64,000 bases of DNA, from NCBI RefSeq assembly GCF_004361855.1, contig NZ_SNWQ01000027.1:34426-98425 (forward strand), written 5' to 3'. Source of the DNA: Kribbella caucasensis (GTDB lineage: Bacteria; Actinomycetota; Actinomycetes; Propionibacteriales; Kribbellaceae). The notes under the pieces were generated by a model, which saw nothing but the letters and a program-made list of their open reading frames with translations, was not told the origin of the DNA and did no database searches. Shown here piece after piece: positions 26,711 to 35,698 of the stretch. The stretch's first letter is position 1. The number at the start of each line of letters is the position of its first letter. The position numbers were made by a program, and so were the translations under genes.

Positions 26711-26848
26711 GGCTGAACTGTAAGGCCCAGACGTCAGTACCAAAAACCCCAATAGGAGATGATTCCCCTCACAATGCACTTCTGCCCGGTGCGCGGGTGT
26801 GGGTGCGGTAAGCGGTGCGCGCAGGCGCGCGATGGGGGTGGCTGGCGG

Positions 26849-27856
26849 TTACAGGCGGGCGCGGACGTGCAGGCCGACCTCGGGATCGACCACGAGCTCC
26901 TGGGTTGCGGTGACGGTCGGCTGGTCTTCGGCGACGACGGCCAGGTCGGCTGCTGTGTCTACTGAGCGCTTGACCAGGGCGAGGGCGATTGGGCCGTACT
27001 CGTGGTGGCGGGCGGCCGAGCCGATGAAGCCGACTTGCTTGTCGCCGACGTGGACGGCGTCACCATGGGCAGGGAGGCGGTCGACAGAGCCGTCCAGGTG
27101 GAGGCGGACGAGGCGACGTGGCGGGCGGCCGAGGTTGTGCACGCGGGCGACCGTCTCCTGGCCGCGGTAGCAACCCTTGTCCAGATGTACGCCGACGCCG
27201 AGCCAGCCGAGCTCGTTCGGGATCGCGCGCTCGTCCGTGTCCAGCCCGAACCGCGGTGCGCCCGCCTCGATCCGGAGCGCCTCGTACGCCCAGATCCCGG
27301 CCGGCGGTCCAGCCAGCTCGGCGAATGCGGACAAGTCGTCCCGCGGCAGGAACACCTCGTGCCCACCCAGCGAATCCGCCCCGCTCCGGATCAACGCCGT
27401 ACCGTCCGCGGCCGGCGTACCAGGGCGCCAAACGATCGCGTACGACGCGGTGACGTCGGTGATCTCCACCCGCGACAGGAACACCATCTTGCTCAGCCAC
27501 TCGACCATGGCCGCGGCGGCACCCGGCTCGGTGTGCAGCCAGAAGGTCTCGCCGTCGTCCACGCCGTACATGACGTGCTCGACGTGACCGGTCGGCGAGA
27601 GCAGCAGGGCCGTGGTGGAAGCACCCGCCCGCAGGCCCTCGAAGTACTGCGTCGTCAGCGCGTGCAGCCAGGTGAGCCGGTCCGGGCCTTTGATCGTGAC
27701 CACATCCCGGTGCGAGAGGTCGACGAATCCCTTGCCCGCGACGAGTGCCCGTTGCTCCCGCAGGTCGGAGCCGTAGTGGGCCGCGACACCCGCGTCGACA
27801 CCATCCGCCTCGACGGCGCCCGCCAGGTCCAGCAAGGGACTGCGATTCCGTGACAT
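26849..27856 (-). CDS. ygfZ: Folate-binding YgfZ-family protein
   Basis: YgfZ/GcvT-like folate-binding protein, 335 aa, aids maturation or repair of iron-sulfur enzymes using tetrahydrofolate. The diagnostic motif is present as DKGCYRGQETVARVHN, with the conserved Cys. The N-terminal half contains VDLSHRDVVTIKGPDRLTWL and the barrel follows. ATG 27856 is used; an upstream in-frame extension lacks family similarity. Divergent from the F420-type oxidoreductase. Confidence 0.9.
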   Translation of the reverse strand: MSRNRSPLLDLAGAVEADGVDAGVAAHYGSDLREQRALVAGKGFVDLSHRDVVTIKGPDRLTWLHALTTQYFEGLRAGASTTALLLSPTGHVEHVMYGVDDGETFWLHTEPGAAAAMVEWLSKMVFLSRVEITDVTASYAIVWRPGTPAADGTALIRSGADSLGGHEVFLPRDDLSAFAELAGPPAGIWAYEALRIEAGAPRFGLDTDERAIPNELGWLGVGVHLDKGCYRGQETVARVHNLGRPPRRLVRLHLDGSVDRLPAHGDAVHVGDKQVGFIGSAARHHEYGPIALALVKRSVDTAADLAVVAEDQPTVTATQELVVDPEVGLHVRARL

Positions 27857-27964
27857 GTCACCAGCGTACGTCGAGCGACGTACGCCGAACGCCTCCCGCT
27901 GTGGGATGTGGACAACCCACAGCCTCGACCAGGCTGAACACACAACCTGCGAGAGGAGAAGGCG

Positions 27965-28789
27965 ATGAGCGACAGGCGATTCCGATTCGGCGTCGTGGCG
28001 AGCCCGGACCGCGGACCTGACCAGTGGCAGACGACCGCACGCCGGGCCGCGGACCTCGGTTACTCCAGTGTCCTGATGCCTGACGGGCTCCAACTGCTGT
28101 CGCCGTTCCCCTCACTGGCAGCAGCCGCTGCCACGACCGACATCCGGGTCGGAACCTTCGTAGCCGCCGCACCCCTCCGCACGCCGCGGGCGGCTGCGTG
28201 GGAGGCCCACACCCTGACCACCCTCACCGACGGCCGGTTCGAGTTCGGCATCGGTACTGGACGACCTGGCACCGAGCAGTACGCCGCAGAACTCGGCCTG
28301 CCGTTCGGTTCAGGCAAGGAGCGGCGGGACCAGATCCGGCAGACACTGGATCACTTGGACAAGCTCGACGGTGATCGGCACACGCCTGTCATGCTCGCGG
28401 CCGGCGGACCGCGTTCCCTTGCCCTGGCCGCTGCCCGAGCCGACATCGTCACGCTGGCCGCCGGACCGATGTCACCACCGGTCGAGGTCTTCCGGATGGC
28501 TCGCGAACTCCGTGCGCTGGCCGGGCCGCGGGCAGCTGAGATCGAGCTGGCGATGAACCTGTTCGCCGCCGGGGACGGTGACCTGCCGCCCTGGACCCGC
28601 CAGGCGACCGGTGTGGATCCGGACCAGTTGCGCAAGACCGACTCGCTGATGCTGCTCCCCGGGAGTCCTCAGGAGATGGCGGACGAGCTGCTGCGCCGCC
28701 GCGACACCCTCGGCACGTCCTACATCAGTATCAACGCCACCTACTTGGATGTGCTGGCTCCAGTGGTCGAACTGCTGGCCGGGCGTTGA
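27965..28789 (+). CDS. LLM-class F420-dependent oxidoreductase
   Basis: Luciferase-like monooxygenase-fold protein of 274 aa, in the F420-dependent group. It has FRFGVVASPDRGPDQWQTTA and ARRAADLGYSSVLMPD at the N-terminus, VGTFVAAAPLRTP, LTDGRFEFGIGTGRP and VMLAAGGPRSLALAA. ATG 27965 follows GAGGAGAAGG. The substrate is unknown. Its 3' end overlaps a convergent membrane protein gene by 49 bases. Confidence 0.87.
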   Translation: MSDRRFRFGVVASPDRGPDQWQTTARRAADLGYSSVLMPDGLQLLSPFPSLAAAAATTDIRVGTFVAAAPLRTPRAAAWEAHTLTTLTDGRFEFGIGTGRPGTEQYAAELGLPFGSGKERRDQIRQTLDHLDKLDGDRHTPVMLAAGGPRSLALAAARADIVTLAAGPMSPPVEVFRMARELRALAGPRAAEIELAMNLFAAGDGDLPPWTRQATGVDPDQLRKTDSLMLLPGSPQEMADELLRRRDTLGTSYISINATYLDVLAPVVELLAGR

Positions 28790-29370
28790 CCGCCAGCCGA
28801 GCCCGCCCGGCGGCGTACCAGAAAGAGTCCCAGCAGGCCGCCTGCGCCACATCCAACCGCCATCGCCCCGAACAGAAACCACCCCACGTTGCCGGTAAGC
28901 CGGGCGATGGTGGCGATCACCGCTCCAGCGACCAAGGCGGCGCCATTGCCCAAGAAGGCGAGCATCGCGGTCGGCAACATCCCCGCCATCACTCCGGTGC
29001 CGTAGAAGACGGCGCCTGAGATCGCCAGCAGGCCGACGCCAAGGTCGATCCACGGTCTCGGGTCGGCGGCGATCCCGTAGACAAGGGCCGCGAAGCCCGC
29101 GACGAAGACGACGCCGAACGGGGCCAGCTGCCACCCGCCCAGAATGTAGAGGCCGAGCACGGCCCCGATGAGGAGTGACAGCCCGATCGGGACCACCAAG
29201 GCGATGATGCCCGCGGTCATGGCGTACTTGTACGGATAGACCTCGGCTGCGCCGAGGGCACCGACGCCCAGGCTGAGCACGGGTGCCAGCACGACAAGCC
29301 AGATCGTCAGCCTGGACACCAGTTTGTGATGGCCCCCAAGCTCGTACCGTTCCCGTGCACTGTCGGGCAT
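28741..29370 (-). CDS. Multi-pass membrane protein, unknown function
   Basis: Membrane protein of 209 aa with about six hydrophobic helices (TIWLVVLAPVLSLGVGAL, YAMTAGIIALVVPIGLSLLI, LAPFGVVFVAGFAALVYGIA, LGVGLLAISGAVFYGTGVM, TAMLAFLGNGAALVAGAVIA, GWFLFGAMAVGCGAGGLLGL) and a Ser/Thr/Arg tail. ATG 29370 follows GGAGG. No family recognised. Its 3' end runs 49 bases into the convergent LLM gene. Confidence 0.7.
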   Translation of the reverse strand: MPDSARERYELGGHHKLVSRLTIWLVVLAPVLSLGVGALGAAEVYPYKYAMTAGIIALVVPIGLSLLIGAVLGLYILGGWQLAPFGVVFVAGFAALVYGIAADPRPWIDLGVGLLAISGAVFYGTGVMAGMLPTAMLAFLGNGAALVAGAVIATIARLTGNVGWFLFGAMAVGCGAGGLLGLFLVRRRAGSAGGQRPASSSTTGASTSK

Positions 29371-29442
29371 CTCAGCCTCCTCCGGGGGCCGCCCGACGTA
29401 CGCCGGGCATCGGGTCCGACCGCGACGGTACCAGCGGAAAGG

Positions 29443-29480
29443 CCCGCTGCCCGTCAGGTCGAGACCTGACGGGCAGCGGG
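29443..29480. terminator. Strong hairpin terminator after dctA
   Basis: A perfect 18-base-pair inverted repeat (cccgctgcccgtcaggtc and its complement) with only two bases between arms lies downstream of the dicarboxylate transporter gene on the minus strand and upstream of the next minus-strand gene. Confidence 0.82.
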
Positions 29481-29498
29481 GAGGGGTGGGACGGTTGG

Positions 29499-30875
29499 TC
29501 AGTGGGCAGGAACCTCGGCCGTCTGCTGATCGGTCGGCCCGGGGACGTCGCCGGCGTGGGTGTCGCCCGCGGCGAAGGCGGCCTCGTCGAACGGATCGTC
29601 ACCGGCGAACACCTGCCGGACCTGATCCTTGTCCAGCGCGCCGACCCAGTGGCCGACCAGTACGGTCGCGACCGCGTTGCCGGCGAAGTTGGTCAGCGCC
29701 CGCGCCTCCGACATGAACCGGTCGATCCCGACGATCAGGCCGACACCATCCACCAGCTCCGGCCGGTGCGACTGGAGACCACCGGCGAGCGTGGCCAGAC
29801 CGGCACCGGTGACCCCGGCTGCACCCTTCGAGGCGACGATCATGAACAGCAGCAGGGAGACCTGCTGGCCGATCGAGAACGGTTCGTTCAGCGCCTCGGC
29901 GATGAACAGCGAGGCCATCGTCAGGTAGATCGCGGTGCCGTCCAGGTTGAAGGAGTAGCCGGTCGGGACGGTGATGCCGACCACCTGCTTGCCGACGCCG
30001 AGGTGTTCCATCTTGCCGATCAGCCGCGGCAGTGCGGTCTCCGACGACGAGGTGGACACGATCAGCAGGAACTCGCGGCCGAGGTAGCGCAACAGCTGGA
30101 AGATCGAGATCCCGGTGACGACCCGGAGCAGAGTGCCGAGGACGACGATCACGAAGATCAGGCAGGTGGCGTAGAAGGCCAGCATGATCTTGCCGAGGCT
30201 GAGCAGGGCGTCTCCGCCGGCCGAGCCGACGACGGCCGCGATCGCGCCGAACGCGCCGATCGGGGCGACCCACATGATCATCGACAGCACCTTGAAGACG
30301 AGCCGCTGGAGGTGTGCGATGCCGTTGAGGATCGGCTGGCCGGTGCGGCCCATCGCCTGCAACGCGAAGCCGATCAGCAACGCCACCAGGACGGTCTGCA
30401 GCACCTCGCCCTCGGTCAGCGCGGAGACGACCGTCTTCGGGATGATGCCGAGCAGGAAGTCGGTGGTGGTCTCGTGTGCGCCGGCGGCCTGCTTCTGGCC
30501 GGTCTCACGCAGCGCCTCGGTCAGGTTCAGGCCGGAGCCGGGCTTGACGATGTTGCCGACCACCAGGCCGATACCGAGCGCGACCGTCGACATCACCAGG
30601 AAGTAGCCGAGCGCGAGACCGCCGACCTTGCCGACGCTGGCGGCCTTCCGGACCGAGCCGATGCCGAGCACCAGCGTGCAGAAGATGATCGGGCTGATCA
30701 TCATCTTGATCAGGTTCACGAACCCGGTGCCGAGCGGTTTCAGCTCGGCGGCGAAGTCCGGGAAGAGGAAGCCGACGCCGATCCCCAGCAGGACGGCGAC
30801 CACGACGGCGATGTAGAGGAAATGGGTCCGGTCGTTGCGGACCGGCGTTGGGCGGGGACTGCTGGCGCTCGACAT
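29499..30875 (-). CDS. dctA: C4-dicarboxylate/cation symporter
   Basis: Dicarboxylate/amino acid:cation symporter, 458 aa, of the DctA/GltP family, taking up succinate, fumarate, malate or acidic amino acids. About eight membrane helices plus the family's re-entrant loops: STSSSETALPRLIGKMEHLG is the Ser-rich hairpin and TGYSFNLDGTAIYLTMA the substrate/cation site. ATG 30875 gives MSSASSPRP, a normal N-terminus. It is divergent from a CitA/DcuS-type two-component system that most likely induces it. Confidence 0.92.
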   Translation of the reverse strand: MSSASSPRPTPVRNDRTHFLYIAVVVAVLLGIGVGFLFPDFAAELKPLGTGFVNLIKMMISPIIFCTLVLGIGSVRKAASVGKVGGLALGYFLVMSTVALGIGLVVGNIVKPGSGLNLTEALRETGQKQAAGAHETTTDFLLGIIPKTVVSALTEGEVLQTVLVALLIGFALQAMGRTGQPILNGIAHLQRLVFKVLSMIMWVAPIGAFGAIAAVVGSAGGDALLSLGKIMLAFYATCLIFVIVVLGTLLRVVTGISIFQLLRYLGREFLLIVSTSSSETALPRLIGKMEHLGVGKQVVGITVPTGYSFNLDGTAIYLTMASLFIAEALNEPFSIGQQVSLLLFMIVASKGAAGVTGAGLATLAGGLQSHRPELVDGVGLIVGIDRFMSEARALTNFAGNAVATVLVGHWVGALDKDQVRQVFAGDDPFDEAAFAAGDTHAGDVPGPTDQQTAEVPAH

Positions 30876-31040
30876 AGGGGGACTCCTAGATGGGCCGGGC
30901 GGTGCTTGTTTCGAGTAACTGTGACGTGACGCACAAGCCAACAGCGCATTTCGTTCATATCGTTCGCCATCGCCGTCTCAATCAGGCGGGCGCACTCGCC
31001 GTGGTCTACCACTGGGGCGACTGGTGTGCACAATGTCGGC

Positions 31041-32297
31041 ATGAAACGTCGGCCGTGGGAGCTGCGGCGCCAGGTGCTCTGGCTGCAGACGGTCACGGTC
31101 CTGGTGCTGATCGCGATGGTCTGGATCACCCTGGCCAGCCGCGCCCGCGCCCAGGCCGACCGGGACGCCGCCGCGGCCGGCCTCACCCCGCCGGGCTGGT
31201 GGGAGCTGCTCGAGACCGAGATCCGGACCATGCTCGGCATCGGCAGCCTGATGCTCGGCATCGCGATCGCCGGCAACGCCCTGGTGTCCTGGCGGGTACG
31301 TCGCGCCACCCGCGGGATGGGGACCGGGGCGCTGGCCTGGATGCTCGACTTCTACGAAGGCGTCCTGCACGCCGCCCGCGAAGGCCTGCTGCTAGTCGAC
31401 GTCGACGGCCGGATCCAGCTGGTCAACGACGAGGCGCTCCACCTGCTCGGCCTCCACGAGGTCCAGCCCGGCGCCGCCATCGACGATCTCCGGCTGCCCG
31501 AGGCCCTGGCCGAACTGCTACGCGCCGGGCGGCCGGCGTACGACGAACTGCATCTCGGTGCACACGGGGTCGTCGTGGTCAACCAGCAGCCGACCCGATC
31601 CGGCCGGATCGTCACCCTGCGGGACCACACCCAACTGCAGGCGCTGCTCGGTGAACTCGACGCGGTCCGCAGCCTGGCCGAATCCCTGCAGGCGCAGAAC
31701 CACGAGGCCTCGAACCGTCTGCACACCGTGGTCAGCCTGATCGAGATCGGCCGGCCGGAACGGGCTCGCGAGTTCGCGGTGTCGGAACTGCAGTTCGCCC
31801 AGGCAATGACGGATCGCGTGGTCGGCACGGTCGGCGATCCGGTGCTCGCGTCCCTCCTGCTCGCCAAGCTCTCCCAGGCGCAGGAACGCGGTGTCGTGCT
31901 CACCCTCGACCTCGGTTCGGAATCGCTCACCACCAAGCTCCCGGCCCAGGACGTCGTCACCGTCGTCGGCAACCTGCTCGACAACGCGATCGAGGCCGCG
32001 CGAGGTGGTCCGGCGCCCCGGCGCGTCGAGTTGAAGGCGCAGACTACGACCGATGCGATCGACCTCGCGGTGACCAACACCGGCTCCGAACTGGGTTCGG
32101 CCGAGCTGGCCCGGATGTTCGAACGCGGCTGGACGACCAAGCCCGAGCCGGGCCACGGACTGGGGCTCGTCCTGGTTCGCAGTACGGTCGAACGCTGGCA
32201 GGGCACGTTGATGGTCGACCCGGATTCCGAACTGGCGGAGGTCCCGGCGCTGACGGTCCGGGTCCGGCTGCCGCGGGCGGTGAACGCGAGTGCCTGA
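31041..32297 (+). CDS. CitA/DcuS-type sensor histidine kinase
   Basis: Sensor kinase of 418 aa. Two N-terminal membrane helices (residues about 12-32 and 65-85) enclose only a short external loop, unlike the large PASp sensor domain of DcuS or CitA. A cytoplasmic PAS domain (EGLLLVDVDGRIQLVNDEAL) follows, then the Spo0B-like H-box QNHEASNRLHTVVSLIEIG and an ATPase domain with GNLLDNAIEA and GHGLGLVLVRSTVERW. It overlaps the response regulator by 8 bases. With the divergent dctA it forms a likely dicarboxylate-sensing module. Confidence 0.9.
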   Translation: MKRRPWELRRQVLWLQTVTVLVLIAMVWITLASRARAQADRDAAAAGLTPPGWWELLETEIRTMLGIGSLMLGIAIAGNALVSWRVRRATRGMGTGALAWMLDFYEGVLHAAREGLLLVDVDGRIQLVNDEALHLLGLHEVQPGAAIDDLRLPEALAELLRAGRPAYDELHLGAHGVVVVNQQPTRSGRIVTLRDHTQLQALLGELDAVRSLAESLQAQNHEASNRLHTVVSLIEIGRPERAREFAVSELQFAQAMTDRVVGTVGDPVLASLLLAKLSQAQERGVVLTLDLGSESLTTKLPAQDVVTVVGNLLDNAIEAARGGPAPRRVELKAQTTTDAIDLAVTNTGSELGSAELARMFERGWTTKPEPGHGLGLVLVRSTVERWQGTLMVDPDSELAEVPALTVRVRLPRAVNASA

Positions 32298-32967
32298 GCT
32301 CCGGGTCCTCGTGGTCGAGGACGATCCGGTGGCGGCCGAAGCGCATCGCACGTACGTCGATCGCCTGCCGGGCTTCACCTGTCTCGGCGTCGCCGGTACT
32401 GCGGCTCGCGCGCTGCAGGTGCTCAGCCGGGAACAGGTCGACCTCGTGCTTCTGGACATGAATCTCCCGGACGGGCACGGCCTCGATGTCGTCCGGCGAA
32501 TGCGGGCCGCAGGCAACCAAACGGACGTGGTGGCCGTGACAGCAGCACGTGAAGTGGCCGCGGTTCAGGCAGCGGCGCGGATCGGCGTGGTGCAGTACGT
32601 GCTGAAGCCGTTCGCCTTCGAGACGTTGCGCGACCGACTGTCGGCGTACCTGCGTCAGCGTCGGGCCGCCGAATTGGGCCAGGTGGTCGCGGACCAGGAC
32701 GAGGTGGACCGGTTGTTGCATCCGGCAACCGTCTCGTCGGTGCCGAAGGGGCTGGCGGGATCCGTTCTGGACCGGGTGGTGCAGCTGCTCGGCAACCGGG
32801 AAGGGTGGACCGCCGAGGAGGTCGCGGCCTCGTTGGGGACGTCCCGGATCACGGCCCGCCGGTACCTGGAACACCTCGCCGACCAGGGCCAGGCGCTACG
32901 GACGCAACGGTACGACGGACGCAGCGGGCGGCCGAAGGTCGAGTACTCCTGGGTTTCGGAGAGCTAG
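32290..32967 (+). CDS. CitB/DcuR-type response regulator
   Basis: Response regulator of 225 aa. The receiver domain has VLVVEDDPVAAEAHRTYV, phospho-acceptor Asp in LVLLDMNLPDG and Lys in YVLKPFAFETL. The C-terminal DNA-binding region (EEVAASLGTSRITARRYLEHL) is the DcuR/CitB type. GTG start at 32290 lies inside the kinase gene. Probable target: the divergent dctA promoter region at 30876-31040. Its 3' end overlaps the convergent nitrobindin gene by 4 bases. Confidence 0.9.
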   Translation: MPELRVLVVEDDPVAAEAHRTYVDRLPGFTCLGVAGTAARALQVLSREQVDLVLLDMNLPDGHGLDVVRRMRAAGNQTDVVAVTAAREVAAVQAAARIGVVQYVLKPFAFETLRDRLSAYLRQRRAAELGQVVADQDEVDRLLHPATVSSVPKGLAGSVLDRVVQLLGNREGWTAEEVAASLGTSRITARRYLEHLADQGQALRTQRYDGRSGRPKVEYSWVSES

Positions 32968-33458
32968 CTGCGGACCAGGGTGGCCCAGAGGTGGGGCTGG
33001 AGCGGCTGACCCTCGGCAGCCATGTCGTAGGCCCAGAGGAGCTCACCCTTGACCAGGCCGTAGAGCCGATGGCCGGCGCTGACCTCCTTGGCGGTCACCG
33101 TCCGGGCGACCACGTCGGTCTGCAGCTCGATCTTGGCGCCGTCGATCTCGCCGTACCAGATCTCCGCGATCCCGGTCGGGTGGGCCAGCACGACCTCGAT
33201 CTTGTTGTCCGGCTTCGGCCGCCAGAACCCGGTCTCCACCGCGAGCGGCCGGACCTTGGTGCCGTCCTCGCCGACGACATAGGTCTGGCTGACGTAGTGC
33301 AGGTACGGCTTGCCGTTGTGGCTGAAGTCGAGCTGCTGGCCGAACTCGAACTTCTCGATCGTCGGGTAGTCACCGTGACCGCGGCCCTCCCACCGGCCGA
33401 GCAGCCAGGCCAGCGGTACCAGATCGGGGTGCAGGTCCTGCGGGATCTCGAACGCCAT
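32964..33458 (-). CDS. Nitrobindin-like (FABP-family) heme-binding protein
   Basis: Ten-stranded beta-barrel protein of 164 aa in the nitrobindin/THAP4-C group. It has the diagnostic GRWEGRGHGDYPT motif near the N-terminus and a late conserved His (SAGHRLYGLVKGELLWAYDM) for the heme. Family members bind ferric heme and react with nitric oxide or peroxynitrite; the role in actinomycetes is not settled. Confidence 0.88.
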   Translation of the reverse strand: MAFEIPQDLHPDLVPLAWLLGRWEGRGHGDYPTIEKFEFGQQLDFSHNGKPYLHYVSQTYVVGEDGTKVRPLAVETGFWRPKPDNKIEVVLAHPTGIAEIWYGEIDGAKIELQTDVVARTVTAKEVSAGHRLYGLVKGELLWAYDMAAEGQPLQPHLWATLVRS

Positions 33459-33473
33459 CGTGTCGTCCGGTCG

Positions 33474-33581
33474 TCAGTTCGCGCCGCGACCGCGGTACAG
33501 GCGGTAGACGACGAACGCCGAGAACCAGCCCATGAACACACAGACCAGCACCAGCAGGGAGGTGAAGATGACGTGCAGCAC
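33474..33581 (-). CDS. Single-helix small membrane protein (35 aa)
   Basis: Short open frame from GTG 33581 to TGA 33474, 35 codons. It encodes one hydrophobic helix (VIFTSLLVLVCVFMGWFSAF) followed by a basic end VVYRLYRGRGAN, a positive-inside topology with an external N-terminus. It starts 51 bases from the DsrE gene start and ends 15 bases before the nitrobindin gene in the same direction, so the two are probably cotranscribed. No clear ribosome site is seen, so this is a prediction from composition and position. Confidence 0.5.
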   Translation of the reverse strand: MLHVIFTSLLVLVCVFMGWFSAFVVYRLYRGRGAN

Positions 33582-33631
33582 GTTCGCCAGTCTAGGGGAT
33601 GCCCGGGCGGGGTCTGGGCTACCGTGGCGTG

Positions 33632-33994
33632 ATGTCCCGCACCCTGGTGATCAAACTGACCGCAGGCGCCGACGAACCCGAACGCGCCAACCAGGCCTTC
33701 ACCGTCGCGGCCACCGCCGTCGCCTCCGGAGCCACGGTCTCGCTGTGGCTGACCGGGGACGCCGTGTGGTTCGCCGTACCGGGCAAGGCCGAGGAGTTCG
33801 ACCTCCCGTACGCCGCTCCCCTCGCCGACCTGCTCGCCGGCGTACTGGCAGGCGGCCAACTGACCGTGTGCACCCAGTGCGCCAAGCGCCGCGACCTGAC
33901 GGAGACGGACCTGGTGCCGGGCGCGCGGATCGCCGGCGCCCAGGCGTTCGCCGAAGAGATCCTCACCGACAATGCCCAGGCCATCGTTTACTGA
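33632..33994 (+). CDS. DsrE-family protein
   Basis: DsrE/DsrF-like small protein of 120 aa, a Rossmann-like fold often involved in sulfur transfer. ATG 33632 (MSRTLVIKLTAGADEPERA) fits the domain start. The pair of cysteines in LTVCTQCAKRRDL sits where the sulfur-carrying Cys of the family lies. Divergent from the nitrobindin gene. Partner proteins are not in the neighbourhood. Confidence 0.82.
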   Translation: MSRTLVIKLTAGADEPERANQAFTVAATAVASGATVSLWLTGDAVWFAVPGKAEEFDLPYAAPLADLLAGVLAGGQLTVCTQCAKRRDLTETDLVPGARIAGAQAFAEEILTDNAQAIVY

Positions 33995-34036
33995 CGACCC
34001 CGGCCGGGCGTTGGCGCCGACCGGGGTCACCTGGGA

Positions 34037-35698
34037 CTACTCGCTCCCGCCCCGGCCGGCAGGTCCCTTGGCCGGGCTGTCCTGGCGGAGTTCTTTGGCC
34101 CTCGCGCCGGCGTTCTTCCCACCGACGCCCGCCTCGACCGGGGTCCGGTCCTGCCTCGTGGCACCGGCCGCCGGCGCAACTCCCGCCTGCGTCTGCTTCG
34201 TCAGATTGGCCTTCTCGGAGGTCGGTATTTCCTTGCCGTTGCCACTGACCCGCTCGCCGTTGACCCGGCTCGGATCATTCAGCTGCTCCTGCTTGATGAC
34301 CTTGTCCAGCGCCTCCGGACGCCGGTTCTCCTGCCCGGGGCGCTCCTGCCCGGGGCGCTCCTGCCCAGGGCTCTCCTGCCCGGGGCGCTCCTCCTCGTTG
34401 CGCTCTTCGGCTTCCGCCGCGGCCCGCTGATCGCCGGCCGTCGGCAACGCGACCTGCTCGGCGTTCCCGTCCCGCTCCGGCTCGTTCTGCTCGGCTTCCT
34501 GCTCCAGCCCAGGCTGGTTGTCGTCGCCGCGCTCCGGCTGGATGGAGCCCTCTTCGGCTACGTACGGGCTGACCTCCGGCTCATCCGCCTCGAAGTCGCG
34601 CTGCTCGTCACCGACCTCCGGCTCACCCTGCTCCAGATCGCGCTGATCCTGGGCGACCTCCGGCTCGACCGCGCCCTCCGCGGCCACGTACGGGTTGACC
34701 TCGGGCTCATCCGGCTCGAAATCACGCTGATCCTGTGTGACCTCCGGATCGCCCTGCTCCAGATCGCGCTGATCCGCATCGATCTCCGGCTCAGCCGCGC
34801 CCTCTTCGGCGACGTAGGGGCTGAGCTCCGGCTCGTCCTGTGCGACCTCATCGGCCTGCACAGGCTCCTCGGCCTCGGCTTCCTGAACCTGCGGGGTCTG
34901 CCCGTCCTGGGTCTGTTCCGCCTGCGCGTCGGCTTCCTGAGCTTCTAGTTCCGGGGTCTGCCCGTCCTGGCCCTGCTCGGATTCCTGCGTCTGGGCGTCC
35001 TGGGCTTGCTCGGCCTGATCGCGGTCCTCGCCGAGTTCGTCGCCGACCTCGTCCACCACCGCCGCAGTACCGGCTGCCGCCCCGGCTGCCTCAGCCGGTC
35101 CGACGTCCGGCCCGTCCCCCTCGCGCTCCCGTCTCCGCTGCTCCTCTTGCTGCTGCTCGGTGCGCTGCCGGTCCGCCTCGGCGCTCTCGTCCCGCTGCTG
35201 GCCGGCCTCCGCGGTCTCCTCGCCGCGCTCGGCGTCCTGCTCGTCCTCGAGGTCCTCGTCGCGGTTGTCGTCGATGTTGTTGCCGTCGTCGTCGACGCGG
35301 TCCTCGATCTCTTGCTGATCGAGGTCCCTGTCCCGCCGGTCGTCGATCTGGTTGTCGTCGAGGTCATTCGGGTCCCGTTCGCGGTCCTGGTCCTGCTGGA
35401 GCTCGGTATTCGCCTCCCGGTCCTGCCGGTCGTAATCCTGCTGAACCCGTTCGGCGAGCTGGTCCATCGCCTCCTGCCGCTCTTCCGGCGACAGCTGTGC
35501 CAGCAGCCGGTCGGCCTCCGACTCGAGCTGGGGATTCTGCGCCATGCTGTCGCGCAGCTCCTCCGCGATCGAGCGCCGCTCCTGCTGCCGGGAGAGCCGA
35601 CGCGAGAGCCGACGATTGCGCCGTCGCTGGCGCAACCTCTGGAGGATCGGGCCGAACAGCCGGTTCAGGTCCCGCAGCAGTTGTTCCTCGACAGCCAT
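34037..35698 (-). CDS. Acidic, repeat-rich, largely disordered protein of unknown function
   Basis: Protein of 553 aa with no recognised family. Residues 1-45 are basic (LRQRRRNRRLSRRLSRQQER). Residues about 90-290 are extremely rich in Asp, Glu, Gln and Arg, with no hydrophobic core expected beyond an Ala/Val island (AGAAAGTAAVVDEVG). Then come repeats marked by PYVAEEG, with an exact 126-base period at 34561, 34687 and 34813 (42 residues), each containing DQRDLEQG and QRDFE-DEPEV. A PGQER tandem (15-base unit, 34328-34390) follows, and the last 90 residues are more ordinary. The ATG overlaps the stop of the upstream gene (TGATG), so the two are coupled. Confidence 0.7.
   Translation of the reverse strand: MAVEEQLLRDLNRLFGPILQRLRQRRRNRRLSRRLSRQQERRSIAEELRDSMAQNPQLESEADRLLAQLSPEERQEAMDQLAERVQQDYDRQDREANTELQQDQDRERDPNDLDDNQIDDRRDRDLDQQEIEDRVDDDGNNIDDNRDEDLEDEQDAERGEETAEAGQQRDESAEADRQRTEQQQEEQRRREREGDGPDVGPAEAAGAAAGTAAVVDEVGDELGEDRDQAEQAQDAQTQESEQGQDGQTPELEAQEADAQAEQTQDGQTPQVQEAEAEEPVQADEVAQDEPELSPYVAEEGAAEPEIDADQRDLEQGDPEVTQDQRDFEPDEPEVNPYVAAEGAVEPEVAQDQRDLEQGEPEVGDEQRDFEADEPEVSPYVAEEGSIQPERGDDNQPGLEQEAEQNEPERDGNAEQVALPTAGDQRAAAEAEERNEEERPGQESPGQERPGQERPGQENRRPEALDKVIKQEQLNDPSRVNGERVSGNGKEIPTSEKANLTKQTQAGVAPAAGATRQDRTPVEAGVGGKNAGARAKELRQDSPAKGPAGRGGSE

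Noticed and set aside
26780..26848. gtgcgcgcaggcgcgcgat as the ygfZ terminator
   Set aside because: The alternating gc pairs can fold in several registers but no stable unique stem or U-tract was evident.
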